From: Psoroptes ovis
Lineage: Eukaryota; Arthropoda; Arachnida; Sarcoptiformes; Psoroptidae
Length of the DNA: 64,000 nucleotides
Assembly: GCA_002943765.1 (NCBI GenBank)
Contig: PQWQ01000036.1
Span: 124,001 to 188,000, forward strand
Direction of reading: 5' to 3'
Numbering within the stretch: the stretch's first letter is position 1; each line of letters opens with the position of its first letter. This document shows, in pieces, positions 38,012 to 53,338 of this stretch. The position numbers and the translations under genes were made by a program. A model generated the notes under the pieces. It was not told where the DNA came from and did not search any database. It saw nothing but the letters and a program-made list of their open reading frames with translations.

Positions 38012-41000
38012 TACATGAGAAATGATTTTTTAATAACTTTTTAAACTATTCGCTTCAGTAATGAAAAAAATGGAAAAGAACATCCAATTTATGTTTCATT
38101 CCATTTTTTAATCATTAAATAATTAGTTTTTTTGTTTTGTTTTTCTCGGTGCTTGTTGGGTCTTTTTTCGATAAAAAATTTTCGATAGAATTGAACCCAG
38201 TGAACAAATCTATTATTGATTTCTGCACGAATAACTACAACCAGATAGAGAGTGGGAGAGAGTGAAACATTGTAAAAATAAAATGATTAAAAAAGATTAT
38301 AAAATGACAAACCAAAATTTTATTTTATTTTATTTTTTGATTCAAAATTATTAAATTTTTTTATTAATTTCATTCATTTTTCCCGTATTTCAGGCCCTAT
38401 TTTGCAGGCAAAAATTATTTAATTTGGCTTAGATGATGAAGATTTGAGCTCTATTTCGACTCAGAACTCAAAGCACTACGCCAGATTTCGCTCCAATGAT
38501 TTCATTTTCATTTATTTATCTCAAAACAATGAATAAATGAATTTTGAGAATCAAATTTTGAAAATTTGATAATTTTTTTTCAAGCATTTTGCACTGATTC
38601 TATGTGTGTATTTGGAAATATTACCGGAAATTAGAGAATTTCGCCAGCAAGTCTCCAATCACATCGACAACTTCAATTTTTCATTTAATTATTTTACGGC
38701 CATCACTTCATCAGCGACAACGTCAACACATTACATCGACTACATCATATGATCCATAATCATCGCTTTCAAATACATATTTTCAATTCGAATGTAATGA
38801 AAAATATTTGCCACAAAAGTGATAATTTCATTTCAAACAGTGTTATTTGATTATCCGCATCCAAACACATTGAAACATGAATTATGACATCTTTTTTTCT
38901 CACTAAAAATACAAAATGATTCAAATATGTTGATAAGACAAAAATAATTATGATGAATTATTGAGATGAACGATGATGACATTTTATAATCGAAAACTTG
39001 AATAATTTTAAGATTTTAAAATTACTTAATAATTTTGTTAAATGCTTGAATATATATTTATGTGTGACAACTGAAATACATAAATATACAAAATCAATCA
39101 TTTTAAATAAAGTGTGTTTGTGTGTGCATCAATATATAATAATTTTTATTTTTGAAATGTTTGACAACAGAATCAATTACAACCTTGTGTTTGTGTAAAT
39201 ATCGATCGACAAAATAATTTTTTTTAATTGAATTTTTTTGAATGTGTTTTTTGATTTATTCATCCATTCATCTATCTATGTGAAGGTGAGTTGATATTTA
39301 TTTTATTTTATTTTATATAAAAAAATTTTCGCATTCAATGCTATCATTCAATTGATATTCACATTATGAAACATTCATGTTTGTTGAGGGCCCCTGAATA
39401 ACACTGAACAAAATAAGAACTAAATTTTCTTCATTTCACTCTAATATTCTAATTAATTATTAGTTGATGAATGCGTTTTTTTATTCAAAAATCACTTAAA
39501 CATATGCAACAACACTCATGTTTGAAATGATTTAAGTGAAATTTTCAGAATATAAATTACAATTTTTGTCTTTGAAATTATTTCATTTAAATAATTTTAA
39601 TTTTTTTTTTCTGTTCACCAATAATATGATGCAAATGGATGAATTATTCATTTTATTCACCATTAAAATATTTGAATCATTCAAAGGATTATGTGTTCTG
39701 TCGAAAATTTTGTCGATTAAATCATGTCACGTGTGTGAAAATAAGTTATTTGCTTTAAATATAAATAAAATTATCATTAAATTATTGAAAAAAAAATGAA
39801 TTAATAAATTTCAAAACATTTTTAAAAATTTATAAATTTGACCAATTCAACGTTTGTTATGCCATACTTACATTTTAATGATAATAATTACAATTTTATG
39901 CTTGTTTCATTAACATTTCGATTGTGTGATACACTTGACATTGTTTCGCCATTGTTTATAGACAAATCAATCAAAAAATAAATTGATTATTGTCAGTTAA
40001 AATGTAGACCAAAGTATCGAAAATAAATAAATGACTAATGATTTTTTGCTACTTGACAATTGAACACAAAAATGCATTATTAAAGGTTAATAAACTGTCA
40101 ATAGTGTTTGATGTATATTCTCTTCTAAATACAATCGTACTATAGATTTTTTTTCTATTTATCGTACATTTATTATTATTTTTCCTTACATGATCGATCA
40201 TTGAATCGAATACAATATAAATTGTGCAATCGAGTATTGCATAGAGAATCGTTTCTTTTGCCAAAAAAATTGAACTTGTTCTTGTTTCTCGATGAGATCG
40301 CACCATTGAACACGTGTTATTTTGTTCAAAATTCAAACTCATTCAAAGGCCTTCTGTGATTTTCTGTGCATGTTTTCTGTGATTATATTGTTTTGATCAT
40401 TTTCATTTGTGATAATTTTGTTTTTGTTTCAGTGTGTTTATATCTGATGACCGGATTTACAATTTTTCTAGCATTTTGTTTTCAAGCATCAAATCATTTG
40501 ATGTTGATATATGTGTGCATTCGACATAATAATAACATTTGAGAAATTTTTTTGTGTTTGATGCATGATCATTGATTAAATACATAAATTTGATCAATTT
40601 TGATTGATTTTATCAGCGAATTTTTAGCAAGCAGGCAACACATTGAATTTCGTATCAATAACATCCGCATTTTTCGAGCATTTGCACTGGCAAAAAATAT
40701 TATTAATTCATTTAACACGAACAAATTTTTACTTTTTGAAACACGTAGAAAAAACCAATCTGAAATTGTACTTTGGAACGAATCCGAAATGAAATTCAAT
40801 TTTCTAAAAATCCAATTCAATTAATTTAAGCTTTTGATTGATTGATTGTCAGATGAAATAATTGATTTTTCTTCAAGTTTTCTGGTTATTTTAATTGTTT
40901 TTGACATTTAATTTTTTGAAATATTTAAAAAAATTCATTTTATGCTCAATTATGCGTATCAGTTACAATGGACCAATTTAGTTAATATCTACTGCATTCA

Positions 41001-42289
41001 AAGATAGTCACACCTTATTTTTTCTTTTTTCTTAATGATAATTTAAGAAAAATGAAAATACTTTATCCATGTTGTATCATTAATATGATCATCATAATCG
41101 ATATTGTAATATGAGTTCACGATAACCATTCCAGTATCTTTTTGTTTCGAAAAGGGATCAGTGCTATTGTATGTGTTTGCGAATGAATAAAATGAGAATC
41201 ATTCGCGATTATGATTATAATTTGATGACCTTACTTTGATTGAATTGAGCAGAAATTTCTTTTTCGTAATTTTTTTAAAAAATAAGAAAAAAGGTTTGGT
41301 ATTCAAAAACAAATTGGATTAAAGTGAAAAAATTATGATGACAATTATAATTTAAATTCTAATCGATTTCATCTCATCGATTGTAACGAATAAATAATCC
41401 AATTTAAATAATTTTTCGATCATTCGTTGATCATTCAAAATCAGAGCCCTAAATGATAAATCTACTCAATAATTCTGTCCATTTTGGTATTCTTATTGTT
41501 TTTTGGGAATAGAATTTATTCTTTTGATTTATTTCCTCGAGAATCGTTCATGCGATTATTCATATATTTAGCTTCACAAAAAATTATTCGCCTGATCAAA
41601 TTAAATAGATGTTTGTATGTATGTATAACCAATTATAAAATAAATGTTAGCAAAATGTTTTTTTTTGCATTTTGCCCAAAAAAAATTGCCTAAATAACAT
41701 TTGGTATAATGATTTGAATGTGGAATATCTAGTAACATTTCATTCACAGGTTTCGCTTTTTCTTGTGTTTCTTGAATTCAAAACAAAGAAAAGATAAATG
41801 TTTCTGTTGTTAATTAGTCCATTATTCATTTTATATATGGAACAACAACAAGAAAACAATGTTTCCATTGTTTTTTTTTTGTGAAGCAATTCTTGATTCT
41901 TTGCTTTAATAATAATAATCAATTCTTTCATACACTTAAGACAATTTGACAATATTGTTTGCTGTCAAGAGAAATAGTGATACGAAAACTAGAGCAAAAA
42001 AAATTTCTTTCATTCCATGTACATTTCCAATGCAAAAATAAAACCAAATGAGATATTTTTCGATTCAGATTTTTTTGTTCAATACGATTCAATGATCAAT
42101 CTGACAGCTACAAAAACACATTGTCGAAACAGCTAATGACATTATCGATATGAAAAAACGTGTCTATATTTCTATTGTTTTTGCAATTTAATCATTTTAT
42201 TTTGGCTGCTCTTAATTAATATCGACAATTTTCCAAACTTTTTTTCATTTGAATTCAGCAAAATCAATGTATTTCGACTGAGAGTGTGG

Positions 42290-42304
42290 GTGTGTGTGTG
42301 TGTG
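42290..42304. repeat. (TG)n microsatellite
   Basis: About seven TG units, preceded by an imperfect GAGTGTGGG. Confidence 0.75.
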
Positions 42305-42435
42305 AATGGTGCATCGAATTTAGAATGGATTGAATATATTTGTTTAGATAATAGAAAATTCATCTGTAAATTGATTTTTCCTACTGAATGCAGTGGCTGA
42401 GAGAATAATTCATTTCAATTCTCATATGCACAACG

Positions 42436-42453
42436 AAAAAAAAAAAAAAAAAA
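42436..42453. repeat. A homopolymer run
   Basis: About 18 A residues. A similar run lies at 43704-43721. No attached element is recognised. Confidence 0.8.
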
Positions 42454-45400
42454 CAAATGAGAATTGAATTTGAACCAAAGGAAAAAATGGCCAGTTTTTC
42501 GCTTTTTAATTTTGTTTTTGTCAAAAATTTTTTCCACCGAATTCTGGAAAATTTTCTTGTCATTTAAATTAATTCCACCAGAAAGTAAAACACCCAACTC
42601 ATTTCTCTTTTTTCAAGTGGGAAAACTTTGCAATTTTTTTTTTTCAATACCGAAATATCCATTCAATGTGTATGATGTGTCGCACAAATTCAGCCGAATA
42701 CGAAGCAGAAACATATTCATTTTCACATCCTAAATTCAAAATGAAATAATTGGCCTAAATGAAAATTCGGGAGCCAAAAAAAAATTGCTTTGTTATTTTG
42801 CCAATTGCAATTTTCAAAAAAAGTAAATTAATACTTTCAAATGTTATTTTGTTATTTTCTATTTTTTGTTTGCCAAAAAATATAACGAAATATAACAGAA
42901 ATGGAAAAAATAAAATAACAAATGGTTTTATTTTATTTTGTTTCAGTGCACATATGAATGGATTTAATTAATCTATTTACATTCGTTTGTCGCTGATATT
43001 TTTTCATGCAATGCAATTCAATGAAGTTTGCTCAAACGATGTTTATATCCAGAACACTTGTATTGTTTTGTTTGATTAGATCGATTAGATTATTCAAATT
43101 TTCATGCTTGTTTTCGAATGTTTGTTTTTGTTTGTTTGTTTATCCAATAAAATAAATGCTTGAAAATTTTTCTATTCGACTAATTATTCAGGTATTCCAG
43201 AAAGGCCACAATCCAATGTTGCGTTAATAAATTTGTCTCAAATTGAATTTTGAATTTATTCATAGAAAAGTTTAATGAACTTATAAAATATCAATTGGTA
43301 AAATTTCTAATTTTGTAATCAGAAATGAAAATTGGCCCTAATTTTATTTGCAATGAAAAATTGATCCAAAATAATAATGCTGCCTTTATGCTATGTGAAA
43401 ATTATTACGACATTCACACCTTAAGGTGTCTTCAGAATATCACAAAAATAAATGTTCGATTCCGGGACTTGTTCTCTCATTTGCTCTCTTTGCGTCCAAA
43501 CTAGTATCCTGAATCAATATTATGGTTTTTATGACCAAAAAAATCTGAAATAAAAATATGTTTTTAATTGAATTTCAGTCGAGAATGGCATTGTATGTGT
43601 GTGTTTGTGGATGAAAAAATCCATATTTATGATCATCATGATGATTGCATGACCGAAACTCATAAGGCCGAAATTATTCCCTTTTTTTGGTCCCGAAATT
43701 CCCAAAAAAAAAAAAAAAAAATTGAATTGTATATGTAATTGTTATTGCAGTCAAATATGATTATATTCCTTCTTTTAATGGAAATATAATATTTTCGTCG
43801 CCATTTGTGATATACCTGATCTTGATTATTATTATTTGTTTTTGCTTTGTCAAATTTACTATCTCAAACATTTCATGTTGATATCGGAACATGAGGGCGC
43901 CATCAAAATGATGAGAATTTGACAATTAGAACCGCAGCAAAAATGATGACAATTATATTGTTTATAATTTATAATCGATCACTTTTACATTGTTTTTTCC
44001 TTTAGAAATTGTGTTGAATTGATTTTCATGAGAGCTCACATTTCAATTTTGAGGAAATTTTTAATTTTTATTTTGAACACAATCTATTTTTCCATAGAAT
44101 GTCACCTTTAGGATTTTTTTCCCATTATTCTTTTAGTTCTAATAATCGGATTTTAATCGAAAAAGAAATATTTTCCAAAAAAGATAAAATTGAAATTAAA
44201 TAGTCAAACATTTGACAATCGATTTGACAAAGACCTAATATGTAGTGTCAATTTTCTGAAATATTTTTCGCTCTAAATTTCCCGTCTATTCTTCTTCAAA
44301 TTCGTTCCATTATTTGAGACATTTCTTTTTGGGTGAAATGATAATAATAATAATGATTTATGATGAAAAATTAAAGTTCATCATCAAACAATAACTTTGA
44401 AATGATAATGGTGATGATAAGGATCAATCAATACATTTTGATTTCGATGATTGAATCGTTATTTTCCATTATTGTTGGCCATCAACATCATGATGAAATG
44501 AAAAAAATATGAAATTAAAAAATTGAAGAAAAATAAACAAAACATTTCTATCTTAAATGTTTTTTTTTCATTTAATTGAAGAAATGTTCCTGGTTGTTGA
44601 CCGAATTTTTTTTTTTCAAAAAAACTTTTTTTCTCATTTGGCAATGACGGATGTATGTTTGATTTTCCACCATTCTCTCTCGCCATTCTTTGCTCATTCA
44701 TTTTGTATGATATAATTCATTTTTTTCTGCTTACAATTCTTGGATTTTATCACAATGAGAATGGAAAAAGAATGAAATGAAATATGAATAAATTCGAATT
44801 TTTTCTCTTATTTCATTGAGAGAAAATATGAAATTCAAGAATCATAACTTGCGGGCATCACAAATATTGAAAATTAGAGAAAAATTATATTCGTGTATTT
44901 ATATATTTGAAAAAATATGAAAATTCAATCATAACCATCATTCATTCATCAATTCATTACATTTGTTTCATTTGTTTTATTACTTATTCATTCATGAATA
45001 ATAAATGTTATCAAATATTGATCTGCTCAGCCATATACTTTTTCAATTCATTCTGAATTCAAATCATTTTTTTCCAGTGCATTCAATTATGTGAATGTCA
45101 AATATGAGAAATATTCAAAAATTTAAAAGAAGTATTTCTAAATTTTAGAGCAGACTTTTTTCGTTTTTCTAAAATAAATACGATGCAAAAAACATATTTG
45201 CAAAATACTTCTTAATGCTGCAAATAGCGAAGAATCGGTTGAAGTTGGTCCAAAATCATTATAATTTCAAACAAAACGAAGAATATTTCTTTTTTAATTT
45301 GAAAATCGGATTTCAATTTTCCATTTTTTTCATATTTGAAGTGATTCACTACGAAATATGCATTTATGATGATTGAGAATTCCTAATTCCCAATTGAAAA

Positions 45401-48400
45401 TCATTTTGTCAACCAAAACTTTTCACCTTTCCATTTAATGATTTCTTGTTTTTTTATTGTCGCTGTGTGTGTGCTATTTTGACGATTTGAGAAAATTCCG
45501 AAAAACGCAACGCGAAACCAAGCCTAATCACGTTTTCTAATGAATAAAATGAAATGAATTAATGTTAATGATTATAACGAATATTATAGTCAATGAATGA
45601 ATCGTATGAATAAAATATACTCTTTTCATAGTCAAAAAAGTGAGAAAAAATTTTTCAATTTGCATATGAAAACTGAAACGAAAATCACTATTTTTCAAAG
45701 CAAATGTTGATCAATTTCATTGTGTGTGATATATTCAATATGTGAGTCTGAATAATTTGCTTTTGAAAAATGGACATTTTTATTGTTTTACTTGAAAATT
45801 GTGTCCAATTCCACAATTTGACGATAATTGGACATCCATTCATCACGAGTTTAATTTCAAATTTAGAATTTTTTCAATTCAAATTCTCAACTGAAAATAA
45901 TAATAAAAAAAAAATTTGCATTTCGACCATAAAAATTGAGTCGCTTTGTTTTGTCCATACAATTTTTCGACCTGAATTTTATTTTTATTTTTTTCCTCAT
46001 TAATTGAAATTATAATCATTATGTTTATAACGGTATTTTGACCGAAAATTGAGACTAAATTTTGCTTGAAAAATGTTTCAAAGTCTTTGTCTTTGAATTG
46101 AATCTTCAAATGAATGTTTTTCTAATGCAATTGAGACAATGATTATTATTTTCAAAATAAATGGCTCCAAAAACAAAAAACATTTGATTATCAACAAAAC
46201 TAATTTCCGTAAAAATTTTATTTCTACAAATGATAATCCTTTTTTAGATTCAAGGATAGTGTGTGTTTGAAGTAGAGAAAAAGATGGGTCAAAATTTTAA
46301 ATTATTTTCTTTGATGACATTATCATTGAAAATTATAATTATATAGTCAAACGACAATCAACTAAACAATAAGCAGTGATAAATGATAATTATTTATAAT
46401 GATAATTATTATCATCAAGATAGTGTGATGCAAAATTTTCCAGAAAAAAATGAAACAAAAAAATTTAATTTAAACTTGAAAATTTTCCTTTTCTGATGAT
46501 TATTTTCATAAACATTTATACTGTGTGTAAGCATTGTAGAAAATTGATGATATCATTTACTGAAAACGCATTTGTTTGCTATTTTTGACTTTAAAAAATA
46601 ATAATAATGCAAGTTTCTCCACGAATACCTATTAGATATTTTCATTTTTTCATGATCAATATTTGTTTGTCATTTGTCTATTCTTTGAGAAATCGATATT
46701 CACTGATTGATTATATTTTAGTAGTTTTTCAAGTAAATCCAGTCGAATCGGCATGAGTGAATTGCAAATAAATAGAATGACGAAATTTCGATGAATATCT
46801 CATTATTACAATTTAATACAAATTATATTTAGATCAAATAAATATTAATAATCGATTATTTTTGATTCAATTACAAAATGCTTGGACATTGAGCTGTAAT
46901 AATAATAATGATTTTACTATTGCTGAAATCAATTTTGTTCCGCTTTCTATTTCCTTTATTATGAATATTATTCAAGTATAAAATAAACAAATTATTCAAA
47001 AATATTTTTCCAGCAAAAATTGAATTCGGGTCAATTTTTTTTTGTTGTAAACTTGGTTGTTTTTCATTCATTTCCAATCCATCAATCAATTGAATGGAAT
47101 GGATCGATCCTCGAATAATGATAATCACACGCAAATAATTGTCCATAACAAATAAAGTATGTGTTTTGCATGATTGTCCATTTGTGTTTGTGTTATGTAA
47201 TGAAATATGAAACAAAATCAATCATAATCATTGATTGAAAAAAAAGGAAAATAGTGTCAAATAATCAGTCGGTGGTGGTCAGCCAGCAACTGGTTCATTC
47301 CATTTGTTTTCTCGTAAATATAACTGAAAATTTTTCACAAATGTCTGATCAAATTAAAGAAAAAAGTTCATTTTTTCAGTCATATTTTGCCATTCGTATT
47401 GAATGAATTCCCAAGTGTTTGATTCAGTGACACTGATTAAATTTTCAATTTTTACGTTACAACCAAATTCGTGTTGAAACATGATTCCTAATGGAAAATG
47501 TTATAATTTGACTTGATTATTATTTTTGTTGACAACTTTGTAGTCATTATACTGATGAATTTTGTTAAAAATAATTTTCAGATGTGAGCGATTTCCATTT
47601 GATAATTAGCCATTAGCTGATGATTCCATTTCAAAAATCAATTGAAATGCAAATCGATGATCATTCAAGAATTAACCTTTTCGATTTCGATTATAGTTGA
47701 ATGGATATATCGAATTCATGTTTGAATCTAAATTTAGAAATTTTTTATTTATTTCAACATCAGACACATTATTCGATTATCGATATGACGTTTTTGGCTG
47801 TCGAATTTATGAATTTTAAAAAATTATCTTCTTTGAATGCTCACTAAAAATATATTTGAACAACTAATTTATTCGAAACATCATTTTCATTGATCATTCG
47901 ATCATTGATGGCGAGCAAATGTGACATGTGACAAGTGCAAAAAAAATCAACCATTACATGTGATGTGAATGTTTGAAATGTTTGGTTTGTCCAAATTTTG
48001 AATGTAAGAGAAAAATTTCAAAAATTATGCTTTACACATGTTTTAATGAAAAAAAAAAAAAAAAAATGGTTACAATTTGTATTTCACAAATTTCGAAAAC
48101 TTAAAACTTTGAAAGCAAAAAAAACCAGAAAAAAATGTCAGATAATTTATGACATTATCTTCCTTTAATAAGAAAAAAATGGTGATCAATGGTTGAATCT
48201 AATAAATTTTATCATTTTAAATAAAATAAATAAATGTTAACATTTTAAAAGTTCAATTGAATTGAATGAGAAAAAAAAATCGAATATAAAAATTTGCAAT
48301 CAAACATTCCATTTTCGACAATTAGATGAAAAATTGTCAAAAAAATTTTCTCCTGTATTAAATCTATTCAAAGAACAATTAACCAAATTAATAATAAAAT

Positions 48401-51177
48401 TTCCCATATCTCTGCTGCCATAATTACAACTAATTGATTTAAATTCTATATTCAAAAATCAATCTTTGTGCTTTGATGAAAAATTGAAAACAAAACAAAA
48501 TACTGGTGTTTAATTATTCCTTGTTGTATTTTGTGATCGAATTTCGGTCCAAAATAGGTCCAAATATTTTGTGTGGAAATAATTAAAATTTTTGTATGGC
48601 AAATATTTTACTCAATTGTTTGGCATGAAAATTATCAATTTTTCACCAGTTTATTATTGGAAAGAGAATTGAATTTCAAATTTTGACTGTGTTTTACTTT
48701 GAATCATCTTTTTTCCATTGTTAATTCACCCATTTCTATTGTTTAATTAATTTAATTAATATTTATGTATGTGAATTCGTAGTGCATATGCATGCACCCA
48801 CACACACACAACAATTTCATGTATACGTGTGCATATTATCACTACAACCACTTTGTTTTGATCATTTTTTTTTGCTTTTTTCTGGTGTCATTGATTGCGC
48901 TGTGAGATATTGTTATTATTATTCATTGAACGTATCGCTAAATATGATGATGATGAACCAGAAAATCCATATTTTATTTTTTAACCCAAGCAAATATGAA
49001 TAGAAATTCAATTATCTTCAATGAATGAATGAATGAACCAAAGCAAATTGCTAATTAATTTTCGGGTTTTTAAAAAATTACCATTCTCTTTTTTGAATCA
49101 ATTAGTAATATTTTCCAATCATGTAAATTGACTATTGACATTAATGATAAAACAATTGTTAAAATCAATTTAGCAAATGCATTTGATCGATGATTTTGAG
49201 TTCATTCATTGATCCATCGATTATTTCTTTGTTTATTGAATTTGATGACTTTGATTTCATAGATTTCTTATGTTCGTTTCCTTCTTTGTCCATAATTCAA
49301 TCATTTTAATTGATATCGAACAAAAATCTTTTTCTCAAAAACGATCATCAATATATGATGACAACCAAATATCACTGTTGTTGCTATTGGATACCGATTT
49401 TTCATTTCTGATATTTTGTTTCATCATACCTTAGAATACATATGCACTTAAACACACCTACATATTTAGAGCTTATAATAAACATATCAATTAACCATTG
49501 ATTTGAAAAAGTTCATTTGCTTGTATTGAGCATTACATCAAGGCTTAATGATTATTTTTGCATAAAGATAAAACATCATTGAATTGATACCAGTAAAAAT
49601 ATTCAAATCCATAATCAAAACTGTTATCAAATTTTTCGAAATTTTAAATTTCAATCATTTTGATTGATTTCATTTATAGCATGTATGCATTTATATTTTT
49701 GTTCATAATTTACAAACATTCAAAATAGAGCAATCATCATCATCATAGACCTCACCAAACATGCATATATCGAATATCAATACTAATCAGCAGTATGAAC
49801 AATTTCAAAACCACTAATACTAATACTATTGAAGCGAGAATTGATAATGATATAATTTTTTTTTTTGTTTTCATTTTCCCATACAAACATAATTCATTAT
49901 CACATACCCATAGATAAAGAAAATTATTTATTCAAAAACCTAATTAGTAAATTACCTTGCAACAAATAAACAATAACCTTAAGCTAACGATAATTATGCA
50001 GATTTGTTCGAATGAGAAATGCAAAAATAAAATTAACTTGTCGATTATGGTCTTTTAGTCAGTCATATCAGTTAGCGTTTTATCCATGAAATCATCATTA
50101 CATTCGACGCATGTCAATTTAAACTTGAAATGAAAAAAAATTTAGCCAAAAGTCAAAGGCAAATATGTCGATTGAATGAATTGATAAAATCTGTTTGAAA
50201 AAAAATTTCATTCGCAAAAACAGATCATTCAATTAGATAAACATTTATTATGTGTTTTTAGTATATTATACATTTGCGAAATTTAAGTGAAATGAATTAA
50301 AGAAAAAAATTTGTTTTAATAAAGTTAATAATTCAAAGTTAAATGAATTAATAATAATTTAAATTATAATCAGATTGAATGTTCGATTGCAAAATAAACA
50401 GTGGTAAATGAATGAATGGTCGATTGATAGCTGGACGATCAATGTATGAAATACATTTATGAAATGTTTATGATGATGACAAGCTAAGAAAAAACATTCA
50501 TATTGATTGATGTTTATAATCTTTGTCATAATCTTCAAACACAACGAAACAATTTTTTTCACGATATTTCTTGTCATTGAAATTCTTGTAATAATTCATG
50601 AAAATTCATTTCCGAAATGATCATTTTTAACGTACATTTGTTGTTGCATAGTTCAATCAACTTGTGAGCTAGGATTATCGAGCAATTTTTCAGAAAATAG
50701 ATAAGTTTTTTTTTTAAATGTAACATGTAAATGGGCCAAACATCTAATGAGAAATAGTCATTACGAAATTTTCATTTTGAAAATTTTTCAATGTCCTTAT
50801 GAAATTACCCTTGAAGGTAATTTTACATTATTTGATATTATACCAATTTTTTACAAGTGAAAAACTTGTTTGTTTTTTCTCAAAAATTAAAATTTTGAAA
50901 ATTTAAAAATTCGAATTCAAATTTTTCAAAAATGATTTAAAAAGCCACCTTAGGTCATTTCTCTCTCACTGATTTTCAATGATTTCCATTTTTTTCTTTG
51001 AATTTTTCTTTGGTTGGCCAAATATTTTGAATCAATTCGAAAAGCATTGATATTCGAAAAAATTTTTTGTGCATGGTTCACATTTGAAATTCGAGACTTT
51101 CATTGCGAAAATGATTTGGACAATTTGCATATGATGGCACGCAATGTGGCTTTCTTGGTTGTTTTTTTTTCCAGTTA

Positions 51178-51257
51178 TTGGGTTGTCCGAAAAGTATTTG
51201 CCGATTTTTCAATGATTTTCTACGATATAACCGGCAAAAACTTTTCGGACAACCTAA
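51178..51257 (+). mobile_element. Mariner-type MITE, subfamily A, well-preserved copy
   Basis: 80 bp with TA at 51176-51177 and 51258-51259. The left arm is TTGGGTTGTCCGAAAAGTAT and the right arm AACTTTTCGGACAACCTAA. The centre TCAATGATTTTCTACGATAT is identical in this stretch to the copy at 32673. Confidence 0.91.
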
Positions 51258-51807
51258 TAGAATATTTTCCTGACATTTTTTGATAAATTAAAATTGAAAT
51301 TTCGATTCGATAATAAATTTTCACATTTCATCTTTGTGCAACAACGCGAAATAATAAAATATCAATTGTCTTTGAGAGAGAGCTGCAAAATTCTTGGTTT
51401 GTTTTAGGTATTTTATTATTATCAAATTATGCATATTCGCATTTGTGGTTCAAAATTTTTGACCAAAATTTATCGTTTGGAATAAAATATTATTCAACGA
51501 TATTCATAAGCTTATAAATATCAGTTCTCAAATATTCAAGGTATAAAACATCCATTGTATGCAATGCAATATATGCTCAGCTCTTTTCGATAATAATAAT
51601 AATTAAGACATTGCATTGTATCCATGTATTTTGTGTCTCATTCAATATAATGATGATGATATTTATAATAATAATAATAAAAACATATAAACATTATCTC
51701 TTTTGTTTTTTCCACTTGAAATAATCATAATAATAATGATTATGATGCTTTTCATTATTATTACTGTTATTATTGCTTAATATAAACGGAAATCCTTCAA
51801 AGAACAA

Positions 51808-52023
51808 ATGTTTAAAACACTGAAAAATAAATTGGAAGAAACGTATTCTTCAAAGAATAATTCTCATATAAAAAACAATGAAATTTTTTCGCTACTTCCA
51901 TATTTTCATCCAAAATTATCTTTGAAAATGAAAAGCAAAAAATCCTTGTTGCAACATCAACGAAAAGCAAAACTCATATTAAAACATGCTCATATGGTGC
52001 ATATAAATCCATGCTTGAATTAA
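51808..52023 (+). CDS. Candidate small basic protein, unrecognised
   Basis: An ATG-started frame of 71 codons ending in TAA. The product is hydrophilic and lysine-rich (MFKTLKNKLEETYSSKNN at the start, KMKSKKSLLQHQRKAK in the second half), with no signal peptide or membrane segment. Its composition is less biased to F, I and Y than that of the chance frames around it. ATATAAAC lies about 25 bp upstream, and two AATAAA signals (52027 and 52035) follow the stop. Both signals are common by chance here. No family is recognised. Confidence 0.2.
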   Translation: MFKTLKNKLEETYSSKNNSHIKNNEIFSLLPYFHPKLSLKMKSKKSLLQHQRKAKLILKHAHMVHINPCLN

Positions 52024-53314
52024 CAAAATAAACAAATAAAAATGAATATGAATTTAGTGAATATGATTCAAAATAACATGAAAAAATGAGAAAAATGAGT
52101 GAAATTCTCATTTCAGGCCGCACTGAATGTTGTTTGTCCTTGAATTTTTAATTATTCCACAAATTAACAGAAAAATTAAAAAAATTTAATTAATATTCTA
52201 ATTAACCCTTTTTTTGTTTTTGCTGATTTATAATTGTAGAATTTCTGAGGAAATTTTTCCATCAGATTTGTCCAAAATGACAATTTTTCCTCAGTCATTA
52301 GACCCCAAATTGATGGATTGAAAATTGATACATCAAAAAAGTATTGAAAATCACCTCGAAAAAAGAATTGTTTGCTTGCTTTTTTGATGATCAATGCTTA
52401 AAATACAATCAAATGATGATTTTCAATTTGTATTAATAATATTGATCAACATATAAAAATGTTTTTTTTTGATGATTTTAGCAAAAAATTATTAATGATC
52501 AATCCACAAATCATTATCGGTTCACAAAATCATTTGTGGTCCACATTTTTCAATGGACATTTGTTATTAGAAACACATGGAATGATTAAAATGATTTTTT
52601 CTTCGTATTAGTTTCATTGAAAGGATTGTTTATTACAAATTATTATTATTGTTTTTCCTGTGGCTCTAAAAATATGCTTAGTCGAGCATTTCTCATATTT
52701 TTTGCGTGTATTTGTTTGTTTATTGGTATCAATTTATTTATTTTTCAATGATTTATTCTCCGATCTGATCATCATTATTGTTATGATTATTTTTGTTTGA
52801 TAATTTGTAACAAAAATAAAACACGTTCAGTGAAACATTCAATTTTGAATGTAATTTAGCACTGCACACACAGTGTGTTGTTATTTGATTGTTATCTTCG
52901 ATTAAATCAAGACATTAATGAGCTGCATGTGTGTTATCTATTGTTTCTGATTGATTGTAAAATCGATCAACTCCCACACACAAACGTTTGATTTCAGTGG
53001 TCAGTAATTTCGTAATGTCACTGTTCATGAATCATGCTGTTGTCGAATGTAGGCGTTTCATTTTTTGTTTGATTAATTAAACTTTCAATATAAAAAACTC
53101 GATTTATCAATTAGAACGACTTTACTATAAACAAATAACCATGTTCAATCAATTATGATTGATTGCAAATGTCATTTTAGCCGATGTTTTTACTTTGTAA
53201 TAATTTTCGCAATTCTATTTTCATCAATGAAAATGTTTACACGAATGCAATCCTTTTTCATTTTAATGCAGAAAATCCGATAAATCAATAAAGCGAAATT
53301 GAAATTTATGACAA

Positions 53315-53338
53315 ATTATTATTATTATTATTATTATA
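53315..53338. repeat. (ATT)n microsatellite
   Basis: About eight ATT units. Similar tracts at 14400-14421, 15551-15570 and 20613 are shorter. Confidence 0.8.

Larger units (their letters stand above)
38012..51177. other. Gene-free AT-rich stretch of 13 kb without MITEs
   Basis: I found neither a supported gene nor any copy of the two miniature element families, although the first family averages one copy per 3.6 kb across the window. The contents are A runs at 42436-42453 and 43704-43721, a TG repeat at 42290-42304, and many short frames. At 40569-40824, frames are open on both strands over the same segment, which argues against real coding on either. Confidence 0.5.

Noticed and set aside
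40049..40342. 97-codon minus-strand frame
   Set aside because: Balanced in places (MSLNFEQNNTCSMVRSHRET), but isolated, with no motif and no supporting splice or end signals.
40569..40824. Opposed open frames of 83 and 74 codons on the two strands
   Set aside because: Mutual openness on both strands over the same bases reflects local lack of TA-type stops. Neither product resembles a family.
46871..47221. 116-codon minus-strand frame
   Set aside because: Composition is typical of chance frames here (I, N, K runs), with no signal, motif or splice context.
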